From NCBI GenBank assembly GCA_947627715.1, contig CANQXK010000005.1, positions 1 to 64,000 of the forward strand: DNA of 64,000 nucleotides, given 5' to 3'. Each line of letters begins with the position of its first letter. Position 1 is the first letter of the stretch. Source of the DNA: an uncultured Oscillospiraceae bacterium (GTDB taxonomy: Bacteria; Bacillota; Clostridia; Oscillospirales; Oscillospiraceae). The translations under genes and the position numbers were made by a program. The notes beneath the pieces were generated by a model, which was not told where the DNA came from, ran no database searches, and was given only the letters and a program-made list of their open reading frames with translations. Of the stretch, positions 8,615-17,636 are shown in pieces.

Positions 8615-10192
8615 ATGCTCAGGGTGCTGCTTGTGGACGATGAAAAATTCATCGCCCAGGGCCTGGAGGTGCTTATCGACTGGAACGCGGAGGGCTATGA
8701 GATCGCCGCCGTCTGCCAGAACGGCCGGGAGGCGCTGGACTTTCTCAAGACAAACCGCGTGGACCTGGTCATCACCGATGTGATGATGCCGGTGATGACG
8801 GGCCTTGAGCTTTTGGAGACGGTCAAGCGCGAGCGCCTGTCCGACGCGAATTTCGTCATCCTCTCCGGCTACGGGGAATTCGCCTTTGCCCAACAGGCGC
8901 TGCGCTACGGGTGCATGGACTACCTCTTAAAGCCCATCGAGCGGGACGAGCTTTTGGCGATCCTGCGCCGCTCCAGCAACGCCTCGGAGAACGCCCGGAT
9001 GGAGCAGAGGTATGAGGAGGAGTATCTGACGCGGCGGCTCATCGCCCTCCTGTACGGCCGGGCGGAGAAGGAGGACCTGGAGTACATAAAGGCCCGTATG
9101 CGCCTCTCGCCGGGGATGCGGTATATCGAGATCGAGACGGCGGGGGAGCCGGACGCTGACGGGGACGAGACGGAGACGGCCCTGGCCCGCAGCGAGATTT
9201 ACCAAAACTGCCGGCAGTTCCTTCAGGAGGACGCCAACCACTGCGTGCTGGAGCTGTCCCACAACCGCCAGAGCTACGCCGTGGGCCTCATCTTCTGCGA
9301 CTACATGGCCCAGGAGAAGGGCGTCACGGAGACCCAGTATATCCAGCAGCTCCACAGATACCTGGGCGTCTCCTCCCAGCGGGAGGTGCGGCTTATCGCG
9401 GGCCGGCGCGTCCAGGAGTTGGAGCAGATGGCCCAGTCCTTTGAGTCCGCCGTGGTCATCAGGAACCTGGTGGCCTTCCGCAGCCAGAAGCCGGTGTACT
9501 GGTACGAGCACGAGCTTCAGGAGCCGCCGGAGGAGGAGAAGACCATCCTTCTGCGCCGGGAGCTGGACCTGCTGGTGGAGGCCATTGAGCGGGGCGAGCA
9601 CGGGCTTATCGAACAGCGGGTGCAGGAGCTATTTTCCCGGATGCAGGAGCGGGGACTCAAGCGGAGGGGCATCAACGTCAACTTCAACTACCTGCTGTTC
9701 CGGCTTCTCCACCTGGCCTCGGATCTGGACAGCGAGGCCGACCAGGAGGAGATCCTCCAGTTCATCAGCGCAAGCTCCGTGGAGGAGGGTTTTCTGCGGG
9801 GCAGCAGCGGACACCTTGCCCGCTTCGCCTGTGACTACGCCGACTACCTCTCCCAGCTCAGGCACAGCGTCCCCACCGGCATCCTCCGGGACGTGGAGCG
9901 GGAGATTCGGGAAAATTACGCCGAGAACCTGACGCTCCAGGACCTGGGGCGGAAGTATTACATCAACAGCTCCTACCTGGGGCAGATCTTCCGAAAGGCA
10001 TACGGGCAGTCGTTTAAAAATTACCTGACGCTCCACCGCATCAACGAGGCGGCGAAGCTCCTGCTGCATACCGACAGGAAGATCAGCGACATCGCCGAGA
10101 GCGTGGGGTACAGGGACATCGACTACTTTATCTCCAAGTTCATCGAGATCAAGGGCTGTACCCCGTCCAGGTACAGAAAAAGCAAGCAGTAA
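8615..10192 (+). CDS. YesN-type AraC-family response regulator
   Basis: This 525-residue regulator has an N-terminal receiver domain with the acidic pair at D8-D9, phospho-acceptor D55 in LVITDVMMP, and the conserved lysine in LLKPIE. A long middle region follows. The C-terminal AraC double helix-turn-helix spans about residues 430-525, with YINSSYLGQIFRKAYGQSF as the first recognition unit. It should activate the adjacent uptake and glycosidase genes when phosphorylated by the YesM-like kinase (inference from order and family). The ATG at 8615 follows AAGGAGGG. Confidence 0.9.
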   Translation: MLRVLLVDDEKFIAQGLEVLIDWNAEGYEIAAVCQNGREALDFLKTNRVDLVITDVMMPVMTGLELLETVKRERLSDANFVILSGYGEFAFAQQALRYGCMDYLLKPIERDELLAILRRSSNASENARMEQRYEEEYLTRRLIALLYGRAEKEDLEYIKARMRLSPGMRYIEIETAGEPDADGDETETALARSEIYQNCRQFLQEDANHCVLELSHNRQSYAVGLIFCDYMAQEKGVTETQYIQQLHRYLGVSSQREVRLIAGRRVQELEQMAQSFESAVVIRNLVAFRSQKPVYWYEHELQEPPEEEKTILLRRELDLLVEAIERGEHGLIEQRVQELFSRMQERGLKRRGINVNFNYLLFRLLHLASDLDSEADQEEILQFISASSVEEGFLRGSSGHLARFACDYADYLSQLRHSVPTGILRDVEREIRENYAENLTLQDLGRKYYINSSYLGQIFRKAYGQSFKNYLTLHRINEAAKLLLHTDRKISDIAESVGYRDIDYFISKFIEIKGCTPSRYRKSKQ

Positions 10193-10207
10193 GAGGGGGA
10201 GGTTCCG

Positions 10208-10410
10208 ATGCTTACTCTGGCGCCCATTTTTCAGTCCGGCATGGTGCTCCAGCGGGACAGGCCGTTGACCGTGTGGGGGACGGCCTCACGGTCGTGCTGG
10301 GGAGAAGGGCCGGGCGCGTGCGCCTTGACTTTGCCGGGACCGCGTGGTACCGTGTCAACCTCTTCAACAGCGCCGGGCTTCCGGCCATCCCCTTTAAGCT
10401 GGAGCTTTGA
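10208..10410 (+). pseudogene. Remnant of a sialate O-acetylesterase gene (internal deletion)
   Basis: The first about 26 codons from the ATG at 10208 read LAPIFQSGMVLQRDRPLTVWG, the characteristic opening of sialate (9-O-acetyl) esterases. In another frame, from about 10279 to a TGA at 10410, the sequence reads as the very C-terminus of the same family, with RVNLFNSAGLPAIPF. The several hundred residues that normally lie between are gone and the two ends are out of frame. The strong ribosome site GAGGGGGAGG before the ATG survives. It sits directly after the yesN-like gene, so it was probably once part of the same operon. Confidence 0.75.
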
Positions 10411-10427
10411 CCGCAGCGACGTATCCG

Positions 10428-10463
10428 CCCGCCCCCCTTGAAAGGGGGGCGGGCCTTTTGTTT
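10428..10463 (+). terminator. Strong terminator after the esterase remnant
   Basis: A perfect 10-base stem, CCCGCCCCCC with GGGGGGCGGG, loop TTGAAA, followed by CCTTTTGTTTATTT. It ends the kinase/regulator operon. Confidence 0.9.
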
Positions 10464-10547
10464 ATTTCACACAGGAACGGGGGAAAATCACGGGTCCCTT
10501 TATGGCAGGTTGTAGAAAATGACGGGGTATTTTATAGAATTACTCGG

Positions 10548-10576
10548 TTGTTTGACAATTTGTTAACGACTATAAT
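10548..10576 (+). promoter_or_regulatory. Promoter for the sugar-binding protein gene
   Basis: A perfect TATAAT at 10571 with TTGTTT 17 bases upstream (10548). A better-looking TTGACA at 10552 is only 13 bases away, too close for sigma-A alone. The region is AT-rich and may also bind the YesN-like regulator. Confidence 0.6.
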
Positions 10577-10622
10577 GGACCCATGAAACCCCGTGGGGGG
10601 AATAAATAAAGGAGGATACAAC

Positions 10623-12281
10623 ATGAAAAACAGCAAGCTTCAGCGCGTTTTGGCCTTTGTCCTGCTGGCGGTCATGGTCTTTGCCCTGGCCGGATGCAAC
10701 AAGGGCAAATCGGGCGACATCAAGGAGTACACCATGTTCATCGCCATGCCTGGCTCCGAGATCAACGACGACAACGAGGTCGCGCAGATCATCGCCGAGA
10801 AGATCGGCGGCAGGGTCAAGGAGACCTGGCTTACCGGCCAGTCGGCTGCGGAGGCTGTTGGCTCCATCATCGCCAGCAACGACTATCCCGACTTCATCGA
10901 CGGCGGCGACGGCATGATGGCCCTCTACAACGAGGGCGTGCTTGTCCCCTGGGATGAGTATCTGGAGTCCGGGAAGTACCCCAACCTCAAGGAGATGTAT
11001 TCCGACAAGGAGTGGGAGTCCTTCCGTCAGGCGGACGGCCACATCTACTGGGCCAACGTCTTCCAGAACAACTACGGCGAGAACCGCGCCACCACCCACA
11101 ACGACGAGGCCTTCTGGATCCAGGTCAAGGTCCTTGAGTGGGCCGGCTATCCTGAGATCCACACCCTGGACCAGTACTTTGACGTGCTGACCCGCTATGC
11201 CGCCGAGCACCCCACCACGGAAAGCGGCGTGGCCACTATCCCCTACACCATGCTCTGCGAGGACTGGCGTTATTTCTGCATCGAGAACGCACCTGAGTTC
11301 CTGGACGGCTATCCCAACGACGGCTCCGTCATCGTGGACAAATCCTCCGGCACCCCCACCATCGTGGACTACAACACCACCCCCACCGCCAAGAAGTATT
11401 TCGCCAAGCTCAACGAGCAGTATCAGGCCGGCAACATCGACATCGAGTTTGCCACCCAGACCTATGACCAGTACATAGCCAAGCTCTCCACCGGCGCGGT
11501 CCTGGGTATGTGCGACCAGTGGTGGAACTTCGCCTACACCATCAACGACGTGTTCAAGCAGCAGGGCCTTGACAAGCAGGGCTGCAACTACATCCCCCTG
11601 GGCCTCACCATCGAGGAGGGCATGGAGAACCGCTGGCACACCTATGGCGACACCCTGAATAACTCCAGCGGCGTTGCCGTCACCACCGACTGCGACGACC
11701 CCGACGCGGCCTTCAAGTTCCTAAACGACCTGCTGGATCAGGAGATCCACGACCTGCGGTTCTGGGGCGTCAAGGACGTTGACTACCTGGTGGACGAGAA
11801 CGGCCTCTATTACCGCACCGAGGAGATGCGCACCAAGGCCGCCGACCCCGCCTATCAGGCCAGCCATCTGTGCAACTACTCCTATATGCCCCAGTGGCTG
11901 GGCACCAGCCGCGACGGCATCAACGCCATGCAGCCCACCGAGCAGGCTTCCGAGTTCCTGAACGGCCTTGCCGAACCCCTGGTCAAGTGCTTCCAGGCCT
12001 ACGGCGCGGACAGCTATCCTGACTTTATCGGCTCCGTGGTGGAGGAGAACGCCCCCTGGTTCCCCATGTACTCCTTCTCCAACGCCATGACCACCGAGAC
12101 GCCGGGCGGCGTCGCCTGGACGAAGATGGGCGAGGTCAAGCACGAGTGGCTGCCCAAGGTCGTCATGAGCAAGAACTTCGAGGAGACCTGGGAGCAGTAT
12201 ATGTCCGCTTACAACGCGGTGAATCCGCAGGACTTCCTGAATGAGATGCAGCAGGAGCTTGACCGCCGCGCCGCCTCCTGA
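10623..12281 (+). CDS. Extracellular sugar-binding lipoprotein of an ABC importer
   Basis: This 552-residue protein is the substrate-binding part of a carbohydrate ABC importer of the LplA/YtcQ type. A lipoprotein signal with lipobox LAGC places the lipidated cysteine at residue 25, so it is anchored outside the membrane. The mature part has the length and aromatic-rich composition of oligosaccharide-binding family 1 proteins. The neighbouring GH8 and GH3 enzymes point to xylo-oligosaccharides as cargo (inference). The ATG follows AAAGGAGG. It heads the operon with two permeases; a hairpin after the stop may protect its own mRNA. Confidence 0.9.
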   Translation: MKNSKLQRVLAFVLLAVMVFALAGCNKGKSGDIKEYTMFIAMPGSEINDDNEVAQIIAEKIGGRVKETWLTGQSAAEAVGSIIASNDYPDFIDGGDGMMALYNEGVLVPWDEYLESGKYPNLKEMYSDKEWESFRQADGHIYWANVFQNNYGENRATTHNDEAFWIQVKVLEWAGYPEIHTLDQYFDVLTRYAAEHPTTESGVATIPYTMLCEDWRYFCIENAPEFLDGYPNDGSVIVDKSSGTPTIVDYNTTPTAKKYFAKLNEQYQAGNIDIEFATQTYDQYIAKLSTGAVLGMCDQWWNFAYTINDVFKQQGLDKQGCNYIPLGLTIEEGMENRWHTYGDTLNNSSGVAVTTDCDDPDAAFKFLNDLLDQEIHDLRFWGVKDVDYLVDENGLYYRTEEMRTKAADPAYQASHLCNYSYMPQWLGTSRDGINAMQPTEQASEFLNGLAEPLVKCFQAYGADSYPDFIGSVVEENAPWFPMYSFSNAMTTETPGGVAWTKMGEVKHEWLPKVVMSKNFEETWEQYMSAYNAVNPQDFLNEMQQELDRRAAS

Positions 12282-12309
12282 GCTTCCCGCCAATACCGTT
12301 CGCTATAGC

Positions 12310-12337
12310 GAGGAGGGGGCCTTCGCGCCCCCTCTTC
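12310..12337 (+). other. Intercistronic hairpin after binding-protein gene
   Basis: GAGGAGGGGGC and GCCCCCTCTTC form an 11-base stem with wobbles, without a T-run. Such hairpins between a binding-protein gene and its permeases commonly stabilise the upstream mRNA, giving more binding protein than permease (inference). Confidence 0.6.
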
Positions 12338-12374
12338 ATAATAGGGCCTGACAGGGCTGCAAGGAGGTCTGAAA

Positions 12375-13292
12375 GTGAAAGCTAAACGCATCTCCTGGAA
12401 GGAGATCAAACGCCAGAAATTCCTGGTCATCTGCACGGTGTGCTTCGTCATCTACGGCATTATCTTCTATTACATCCCTCTGGGCGGCTGGATCATGGCC
12501 TTCCAGAACTACAAATCCAGAGACGGGTTCTTCGGCTCCGAGTTTGTGGGGCTTGCCAAGTTTAAATTCCTGTTTTCTGACTCCACCTTCCTGCGGGTCA
12601 TCCGCAACACGCTGGCCATGGGCGTTCTGAACCTTGTGAGCACCTTCTTCATGGCCATCCTCTTCGCCATCCTCCTCAACGAGGTCCGGCTTGCCATCGG
12701 AAAGAAATTCGTCCAGACCGTCTCCTATCTGCCCCACTTCCTGAGCTGGATCATCGTCACGGGCATCCTTCACGACGCCCTGTCGTCCTCCGGCATCGTC
12801 AACGAGCTTCTCATCAAGTGCGGCATCCTCAGCGGCCCCATCAACTTCTTCGCCCATAAGGGATATTTCTGGCCCATCGTGGCCTTCGCAAACGTCTGGA
12901 AGGAGACCGGCTGGAACGCCATCGTGTATCTGGCGGCCATCACCTCCATCGACCCCAGCCTCTACGAGGCGGCGACCATCGACGGCGCGGGGCGCTGGGC
13001 AAAGATCAAGAATATCACCCTTCCCGGCATCAAGCCCACCATCATGATCCTTCTCATCATGAACATCGGCAACGTCCTGAACGCCGGCTTCGAGGTCCAG
13101 TACCTCCTGGGCAACGGCCTTGTCAAGAGCGTGGCCGACACCATCGACATCTACACCCTGACCTGGGGCGTTGGGCAGAACGACTATTCCCTGGGTACCG
13201 CAGCCGGTATCTTCAAGAGCGTAGTCGCCATCATTCTGATCGTAGCCGCAAACCAGTTCGCCAAGAAGTCCGGCGAATCAAGGCTGTTCTGA
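12375..13292 (+). CDS. Sugar ABC transporter permease, LplB-type
   Basis: This 305-residue permease has six hydrophobic segments and the EAA loop EAATIDGAGRWAKIKNITLPGI near residues 196-217, which contacts the ATPase. It begins by GTG at 12375 after AAGGAGGTC. The type is that of the LplB/YtcP/YteP permeases that pair in the import of complex oligosaccharides. No ATPase gene is present in the window; such systems in Bacillus share a general ATPase such as MsmX encoded elsewhere (established for the family). Confidence 0.92.
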   Translation: MKAKRISWKEIKRQKFLVICTVCFVIYGIIFYYIPLGGWIMAFQNYKSRDGFFGSEFVGLAKFKFLFSDSTFLRVIRNTLAMGVLNLVSTFFMAILFAILLNEVRLAIGKKFVQTVSYLPHFLSWIIVTGILHDALSSSGIVNELLIKCGILSGPINFFAHKGYFWPIVAFANVWKETGWNAIVYLAAITSIDPSLYEAATIDGAGRWAKIKNITLPGIKPTIMILLIMNIGNVLNAGFEVQYLLGNGLVKSVADTIDIYTLTWGVGQNDYSLGTAAGIFKSVVAIILIVAANQFAKKSGESRLF

Positions 13293-13305
13293 GGGGGTGC
13301 TGACT

Positions 13306-14211
13306 GTGAAACGCAAAAAAGTCTGGAAAACCAAATCCTCTGTAGCCGATAAGATCTTCGTGGTCTGCAACACCATCTTCCTTACGGCGTTCGTGGTGGT
13401 GACCCTCTACCCGGTCATCAACACCGTGGCCCTGAGCTTCAACGATGGCATCGACGCCGTCCGGGGCGGCATCCACATCCTCCCGCGTATCTTTACCTTG
13501 CAGAACTACAGGACCGTCCTGCATCAGCAGAACATCATCACCGGCGCGTACATCAGCGTGCTGCGGACGGTGATCGGCACGATCCTGGCGCTGGCCACCA
13601 ACGCGCTCCTGGCCTACGTGGTGAGCCGCAAGCGGTTCATTTTCCGCTCCCAGCTGTCCCTCTTCTGGGTCATCACCATGTACGTCAACGGCGGTATGAT
13701 CCCCACCCTCATCCTCTACAGGAACATGGGACTCACCAACTCCTTCTGGGTCTACGTCATCCCCGGAATGATCGGCGCTTTCAATATGCTGGTGATGCGC
13801 ACCTACATGGAGGGGCTTCCCGAGGGCCTTGAGGAGTCCGCGCAGATCGACGGCGCGGGGGATTTTCGGATCTTCGCCAGCATCATCTCGCCCCTCTGCA
13901 AGCCCGTGTACGCCACGGTGGCCCTCTTTGTGGCCGTGGGCCAGTGGAACTCCTGGTTCGACGCCATGCTCTATAACCGCATGGCCTCCGAGTACACCAC
14001 TCTCCAGTATGAGCTGATGAAGCTCCTCAGCTCCGTCATGCAGCAGGGCGGCTCGGCCAACCCCGGCTCCTCCACGGCTGTTGCGGCTGTCACCCCGGTG
14101 ACGGTCAGGGCGGCTGCCACCGTGGTCACCATGCTCCCGATCATCTGCCTCTATCCGTTCCTTCAGCGGTATTTCGTCACAGGCATGACCATCGGCAGCG
14201 TCAAGGAATAA
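13306..14211 (+). CDS. Sugar ABC transporter permease, YtcP-type
   Basis: This is a 301-residue permease with six hydrophobic segments and the EAA-type loop EESAQIDGAGDFRIFASIISP in its second half. It forms the heterodimeric channel with the permease encoded just before it, 13 bases away. The GTG at 13306 is preferred because GAGGGGG ends eight bases ahead; another in-frame GTG at 13297 overlaps that site. The C-terminal LQRYFVTGMTIGSVKE is the usual ending of the family. A clear terminator follows. Confidence 0.92.
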   Translation: MKRKKVWKTKSSVADKIFVVCNTIFLTAFVVVTLYPVINTVALSFNDGIDAVRGGIHILPRIFTLQNYRTVLHQQNIITGAYISVLRTVIGTILALATNALLAYVVSRKRFIFRSQLSLFWVITMYVNGGMIPTLILYRNMGLTNSFWVYVIPGMIGAFNMLVMRTYMEGLPEGLEESAQIDGAGDFRIFASIISPLCKPVYATVALFVAVGQWNSWFDAMLYNRMASEYTTLQYELMKLLSSVMQQGGSANPGSSTAVAAVTPVTVRAAATVVTMLPIICLYPFLQRYFVTGMTIGSVKE

Positions 14212-14247
14212 AAAAGCTCTTTCCATTTCATTCCTTTCCCCCATAGA

Positions 14248-14279
14248 GGCCGCCGTATTTATTGCGGCGGCCATTTTTT
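14248..14279 (+). terminator. Terminator after the importer genes
   Basis: GGCCGCCG and CGGCGGCC form a perfect 8-base stem around TATTTATTG, followed by ATTTTTT. The GH8 gene starts 18 bases later, so read-through could supply the glycosidases at lower level. Confidence 0.8.
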
Positions 14280-14296
14280 CAGGCGAGGTAACATAC

Positions 14297-15436
14297 ATGA
14301 AGAAGATCGTCTACAGAAACGTTCTGGCTGAGGCGGGCGTCAGCGGGGCGGACTTGGAAAAAAGGACGTGGGAGTGCTTCGAGGCCATCTTCCACGGCCC
14401 GGACAGGTTTTATTTTGAGGCCGGTCCCGATATGGCGTATATCGAGGACACGGGCAATCTGGACGCGCGCACCGAGGGGATGTCCTACGGGATGATGATG
14501 TGCGTCCAGCTGGACAGGAAGGAGGAGTTTGACCGCCTCTGGAAATGGGTCATGACGTATATGTACATGACCGAGGGCGAGAACAGCGGGTATTTTGCCT
14601 GGTCTGTAAGCCCGGAGGGCGTGCCGAATTCCCACGGACCCGCGCCGGACGGGGAGGAGTACTTCGCCATGGCCCTTTTCTTTGCCTCCCACCGCTGGGG
14701 AGACAGGGAGGGGATCTTCGACTACTCCTGCTGGGGCAGGAGGATCCTGCGCACCTGCCTCCACAAGGAGGACAGCGGCAGGGGAAGGAATATGTGGGAC
14801 CGGGAGAACCACCTCATCCGCTTTGTGCCGGAGCTGGACTTCACCGACCCCTCCTACCACCTGCCCCATTTCTACGAGCTTTTTTCCCTGCTCGCGGACC
14901 CTGCGGACCGGGACTTCTGGAAAAAGGCCGCCGGGGCCAGCAGGAGCTACCTCAGAAGGGCGTGCCACCCTGTGACCGGCCTCTCCGCCGAGTACGCCGC
15001 CTTTGACGGGGAGCCTTTCACAGGCATGAGGGACGTGTTCGGCCGGCACGACTGGCACTACTCCGACGCCTACCGCACCGTCGCCAACATCGCCATGGAC
15101 TACTGCTGGTTCGGGGCGGCGCGGGGCGAGAGCTGGCAGAAGGAGATCGCGGGGAAGGTCCGAAAATTTTTCCTGGAAACTGTTGCGGAAGCGCCGCGCG
15201 GGATCTATACTGTAGACGGGACGGCCTTAGAGGGCAAGGCCCTCCACCCCGTGGCCATCACCGCCACCCTGGCGCAGAGCGCCCTGGCCTCGGACGAGCC
15301 TCTGTCCGATGGGGCGCTGCGGTGCGTCCGGGACTTTTGGGAGACGCCCCTGAGAACAGGGGAGCGGCGGTATTACGACAACTGCCTTTATATGTTCGCC
15401 CTGCTGGCGCTGGGCGGCAACTACAGGATATACTGA
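14297..15436 (+). CDS. GH8 reducing-end-xylose releasing exo-oligoxylanase
   Basis: This 379-residue enzyme matches the GH8 Rex subgroup, which removes xylose from the reducing end of xylo-oligosaccharides in the cytoplasm. The family acid lies in TEGMSYGMM (E60). A second conserved aspartate lies in APDGEEYF (D118), and the base is in YSDAYR (D257), with spacing close to that of known Rex enzymes. There is no signal peptide. The gene starts at ATG 14297 after CGAGGTAAC and is followed 18 bases later by a GH3 beta-xylosidase, so the two should degrade xylo-oligosaccharides from both ends (inference). Confidence 0.88.
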   Translation: MKKIVYRNVLAEAGVSGADLEKRTWECFEAIFHGPDRFYFEAGPDMAYIEDTGNLDARTEGMSYGMMMCVQLDRKEEFDRLWKWVMTYMYMTEGENSGYFAWSVSPEGVPNSHGPAPDGEEYFAMALFFASHRWGDREGIFDYSCWGRRILRTCLHKEDSGRGRNMWDRENHLIRFVPELDFTDPSYHLPHFYELFSLLADPADRDFWKKAAGASRSYLRRACHPVTGLSAEYAAFDGEPFTGMRDVFGRHDWHYSDAYRTVANIAMDYCWFGAARGESWQKEIAGKVRKFFLETVAEAPRGIYTVDGTALEGKALHPVAITATLAQSALASDEPLSDGALRCVRDFWETPLRTGERRYYDNCLYMFALLALGGNYRIY

Positions 15437-15454
15437 GATCCGGGAGGTTGACCC

Positions 15455-17551
15455 ATGACACAAAACGAAGCGAGAAAAAAAGCGGAAGCCCTTGTGGCGC
15501 AGATGACCGTGGAGGAGCGCGCCGGGCAGCTCAGATACGAAGCGCCGGCGATCCCGCGCCTGGGCGTGCCCGCCTACAACTGGTGGAACGAGGCGCTCCA
15601 CGGCGTGGCCAGGGCGGGGAAGGCCACGGTGTTCCCCCAGGCCATCGCCATGGCCGCGTCCTTTGACACGCAGCTCATCCACGATGTGGCGGAGGTCATC
15701 TCCGAGGAGGGCCGCGCAAAGTATAACGCCCAGAGCGCCCGGGGCGACCGGGACATATTCAAGGGGCTGACCTTCTGGTCCCCAAACGTCAACATCTTCC
15801 GCGACCCCCGCTGGGGGCGCGGTCACGAGACCTACGGGGAGGACCCGTATCTCACCAGCCGCCTGGGCGTCGCCTTTGTCCGGGGGCTTCAGGGGGACGG
15901 GGAGACCATGAGGGCGGCCGCCTGCGCCAAGCACTTCGCCGTCCACTCAGGGCCGGAGGGGGAGCGCCACCGCTTCAATGCCCAGGTCTCCAAAAAGGAC
16001 ATGGCGGAGACGTACCTGCCCGCCTTTGAGGCCCTTGTCCGGGAGGGACACGTGGAGGCCGTCATGGGCGCGTACAACCGGGTCAACGGCGAGCCGGCCT
16101 GTGCCAGCACGGTGCTCCAGGACAAGCTCCGGGGGAGCTGGGGCTTCCAGGGCCACTTCGTCTCCGACTGCTGGGCCATCAGGGATTTCTTCACCAACCA
16201 CGGCGTGTGCGCCGACGCCGTTGAAGCGGCGGCGCTGGCCATCAACAACGGGTGCGACCTCAACTGCGGGGACACCTACTACTTCATCTTGGAGGCGTAT
16301 GAGAAGGGGCTTGTCTCGGAGGAGACCATCACCCGCGCCGCCGTCCGCCTCTTCACCACCCGGTACAGGCTGGGGCTTATGGAGGGCAGCGAATTTGACA
16401 GCGTGCCGCTCACCGCGGTGGAGGCCCCGGAGCATCTGGCCCTCTCCAAAAAGGCCGCCCTTGAGAGCGCCGTGCTCCTTAAAAACAACGGCCTCCTGCC
16501 CCTTGACAAGTCCGCGCTGAAGACCGTGGCGGTCATCGGCCCCAACGCGGACAGCCGCAACGCGCTGGTGGGCAACTATAACGGCTACGCCTCCCGGTAC
16601 GTGACGGTACAGGAGGGCATCATCGACTATCTGGAGGGGAGCGGCGTGCGGGTGATGACGGCCATGGGCTGCCATCTCTTCAAGGACAGGTACGAGCCGC
16701 TGTCCCACGCGGGGGATCGGTACGCCGAGGCAGCCGCAGTGGCGGAGGCCAGCGACGCGGTGATCCTCTGCCTGGGCCTGGACTGGACCTTAGAGGGGGA
16801 GGAGGGCGACGCCGGCAACAGCTACGCCTCCGGCGACAAGGAAAACCTCCTCCTGCCGGAGCCTCAGCGCAAGCTCATGGAGGTCATCGCCCAGACGGGC
16901 AAGCCCGTGGTGCTGTGCCTGATGGCCGGGAGCGACATCGACCTCAGCTTTGCGCGGGACCACTTCGACGCGATCCTGGACCTTTGGTATCCGGGGGCGC
17001 AGGGCGGCAGGGCCGCCGCGGAGATCCTGTTCGGGGACGTGTCCCCGTCCGGGAAGCTGCCGGTCACCTTCTACGAGAGCATAGAGGACCTGCCGGACTT
17101 CGAGGACTACTCCATGAGCCGGCGCACCTATCGGTATATGCCGAATATGGCCCAGTACCCTTTCGGCTTCGGCCTGACCTACGGTGACGTGCGCGTCACG
17201 GGGGCGGAAGCCTCCGCCGGTGGGGAGTGGCTTACGGTGAGCGCGACCCTTGAAAACAGGGGCGACGCCCAGACGGGCGAGGTGGTCCAGGTCTACGTGA
17301 AGTGCGAGGATTCCCCCTTCGCCCCCGCCAACCCCGCGCTCTGCGCCTTCAGCCGCGTCTTCTTAAAGGCCGGGGAGACCAGGACCGTCCGCCTGCCTAT
17401 TGCGCAAACCGCGCTCACCGTGGTGAACGACCAGGGGGAGCGGGTCGTGGACGGCAGGAGCTTCACCTTCTATGTGGGGACCTCCCAGCCCGACAGGAAG
17501 AGTCGCCTTCTCACGGGGAAGGATCCCGTCGAGATCCGCTGGACCCTCTGA
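15455..17551 (+). CDS. GH3 beta-xylosidase
   Basis: This 698-residue cytoplasmic enzyme is of the GH3 beta-xylosidase branch. YNWWNEALHGVAR at about 41-53 is the usual start of the TIM barrel in this branch, and AKHF at 158-161 is the substrate-binding KH. The nucleophile is D238 in GHFVSDCWAI. The second alpha/beta domain begins near residue 330, and the C-terminal fibronectin-III-like domain with VVQVYVKC follows at about 605-680. It removes xylose from the non-reducing end of short xylo-oligosaccharides. ATG at 15455 follows CCGGGAGGT. It shares a likely transcript with the GH8 gene. Confidence 0.9.
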   Translation: MTQNEARKKAEALVAQMTVEERAGQLRYEAPAIPRLGVPAYNWWNEALHGVARAGKATVFPQAIAMAASFDTQLIHDVAEVISEEGRAKYNAQSARGDRDIFKGLTFWSPNVNIFRDPRWGRGHETYGEDPYLTSRLGVAFVRGLQGDGETMRAAACAKHFAVHSGPEGERHRFNAQVSKKDMAETYLPAFEALVREGHVEAVMGAYNRVNGEPACASTVLQDKLRGSWGFQGHFVSDCWAIRDFFTNHGVCADAVEAAALAINNGCDLNCGDTYYFILEAYEKGLVSEETITRAAVRLFTTRYRLGLMEGSEFDSVPLTAVEAPEHLALSKKAALESAVLLKNNGLLPLDKSALKTVAVIGPNADSRNALVGNYNGYASRYVTVQEGIIDYLEGSGVRVMTAMGCHLFKDRYEPLSHAGDRYAEAAAVAEASDAVILCLGLDWTLEGEEGDAGNSYASGDKENLLLPEPQRKLMEVIAQTGKPVVLCLMAGSDIDLSFARDHFDAILDLWYPGAQGGRAAAEILFGDVSPSGKLPVTFYESIEDLPDFEDYSMSRRTYRYMPNMAQYPFGFGLTYGDVRVTGAEASAGGEWLTVSATLENRGDAQTGEVVQVYVKCEDSPFAPANPALCAFSRVFLKAGETRTVRLPIAQTALTVVNDQGERVVDGRSFTFYVGTSQPDRKSRLLTGKDPVEIRWTL

Positions 17552-17583
17552 GCCGCCGAAGGCCTGAATTCAATACCGCATGA

Positions 17584-17618
17584 AAAACGGGCCGTATCAA
17601 AGCGATACGGCCCGTTTT
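17584..17618. terminator. Bidirectional terminator
   Basis: AAAACGGGCCGTATC and GATACGGCCCGTTTT form a perfect 15-base stem with a 5-base loop. It separates the convergent GH3 and carboxylesterase genes. Confidence 0.92.
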
Positions 17619-17636
17619 GAGGCTTGACTGATGCGG

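Noticed and set aside
10552-10576. TTGACA/TATAAT promoter pair before the sugar-binding gene
   Set aside because: The spacing is only 13 bases, too short for sigma-A; the alternative TTGTTT at 17 bases was used instead.
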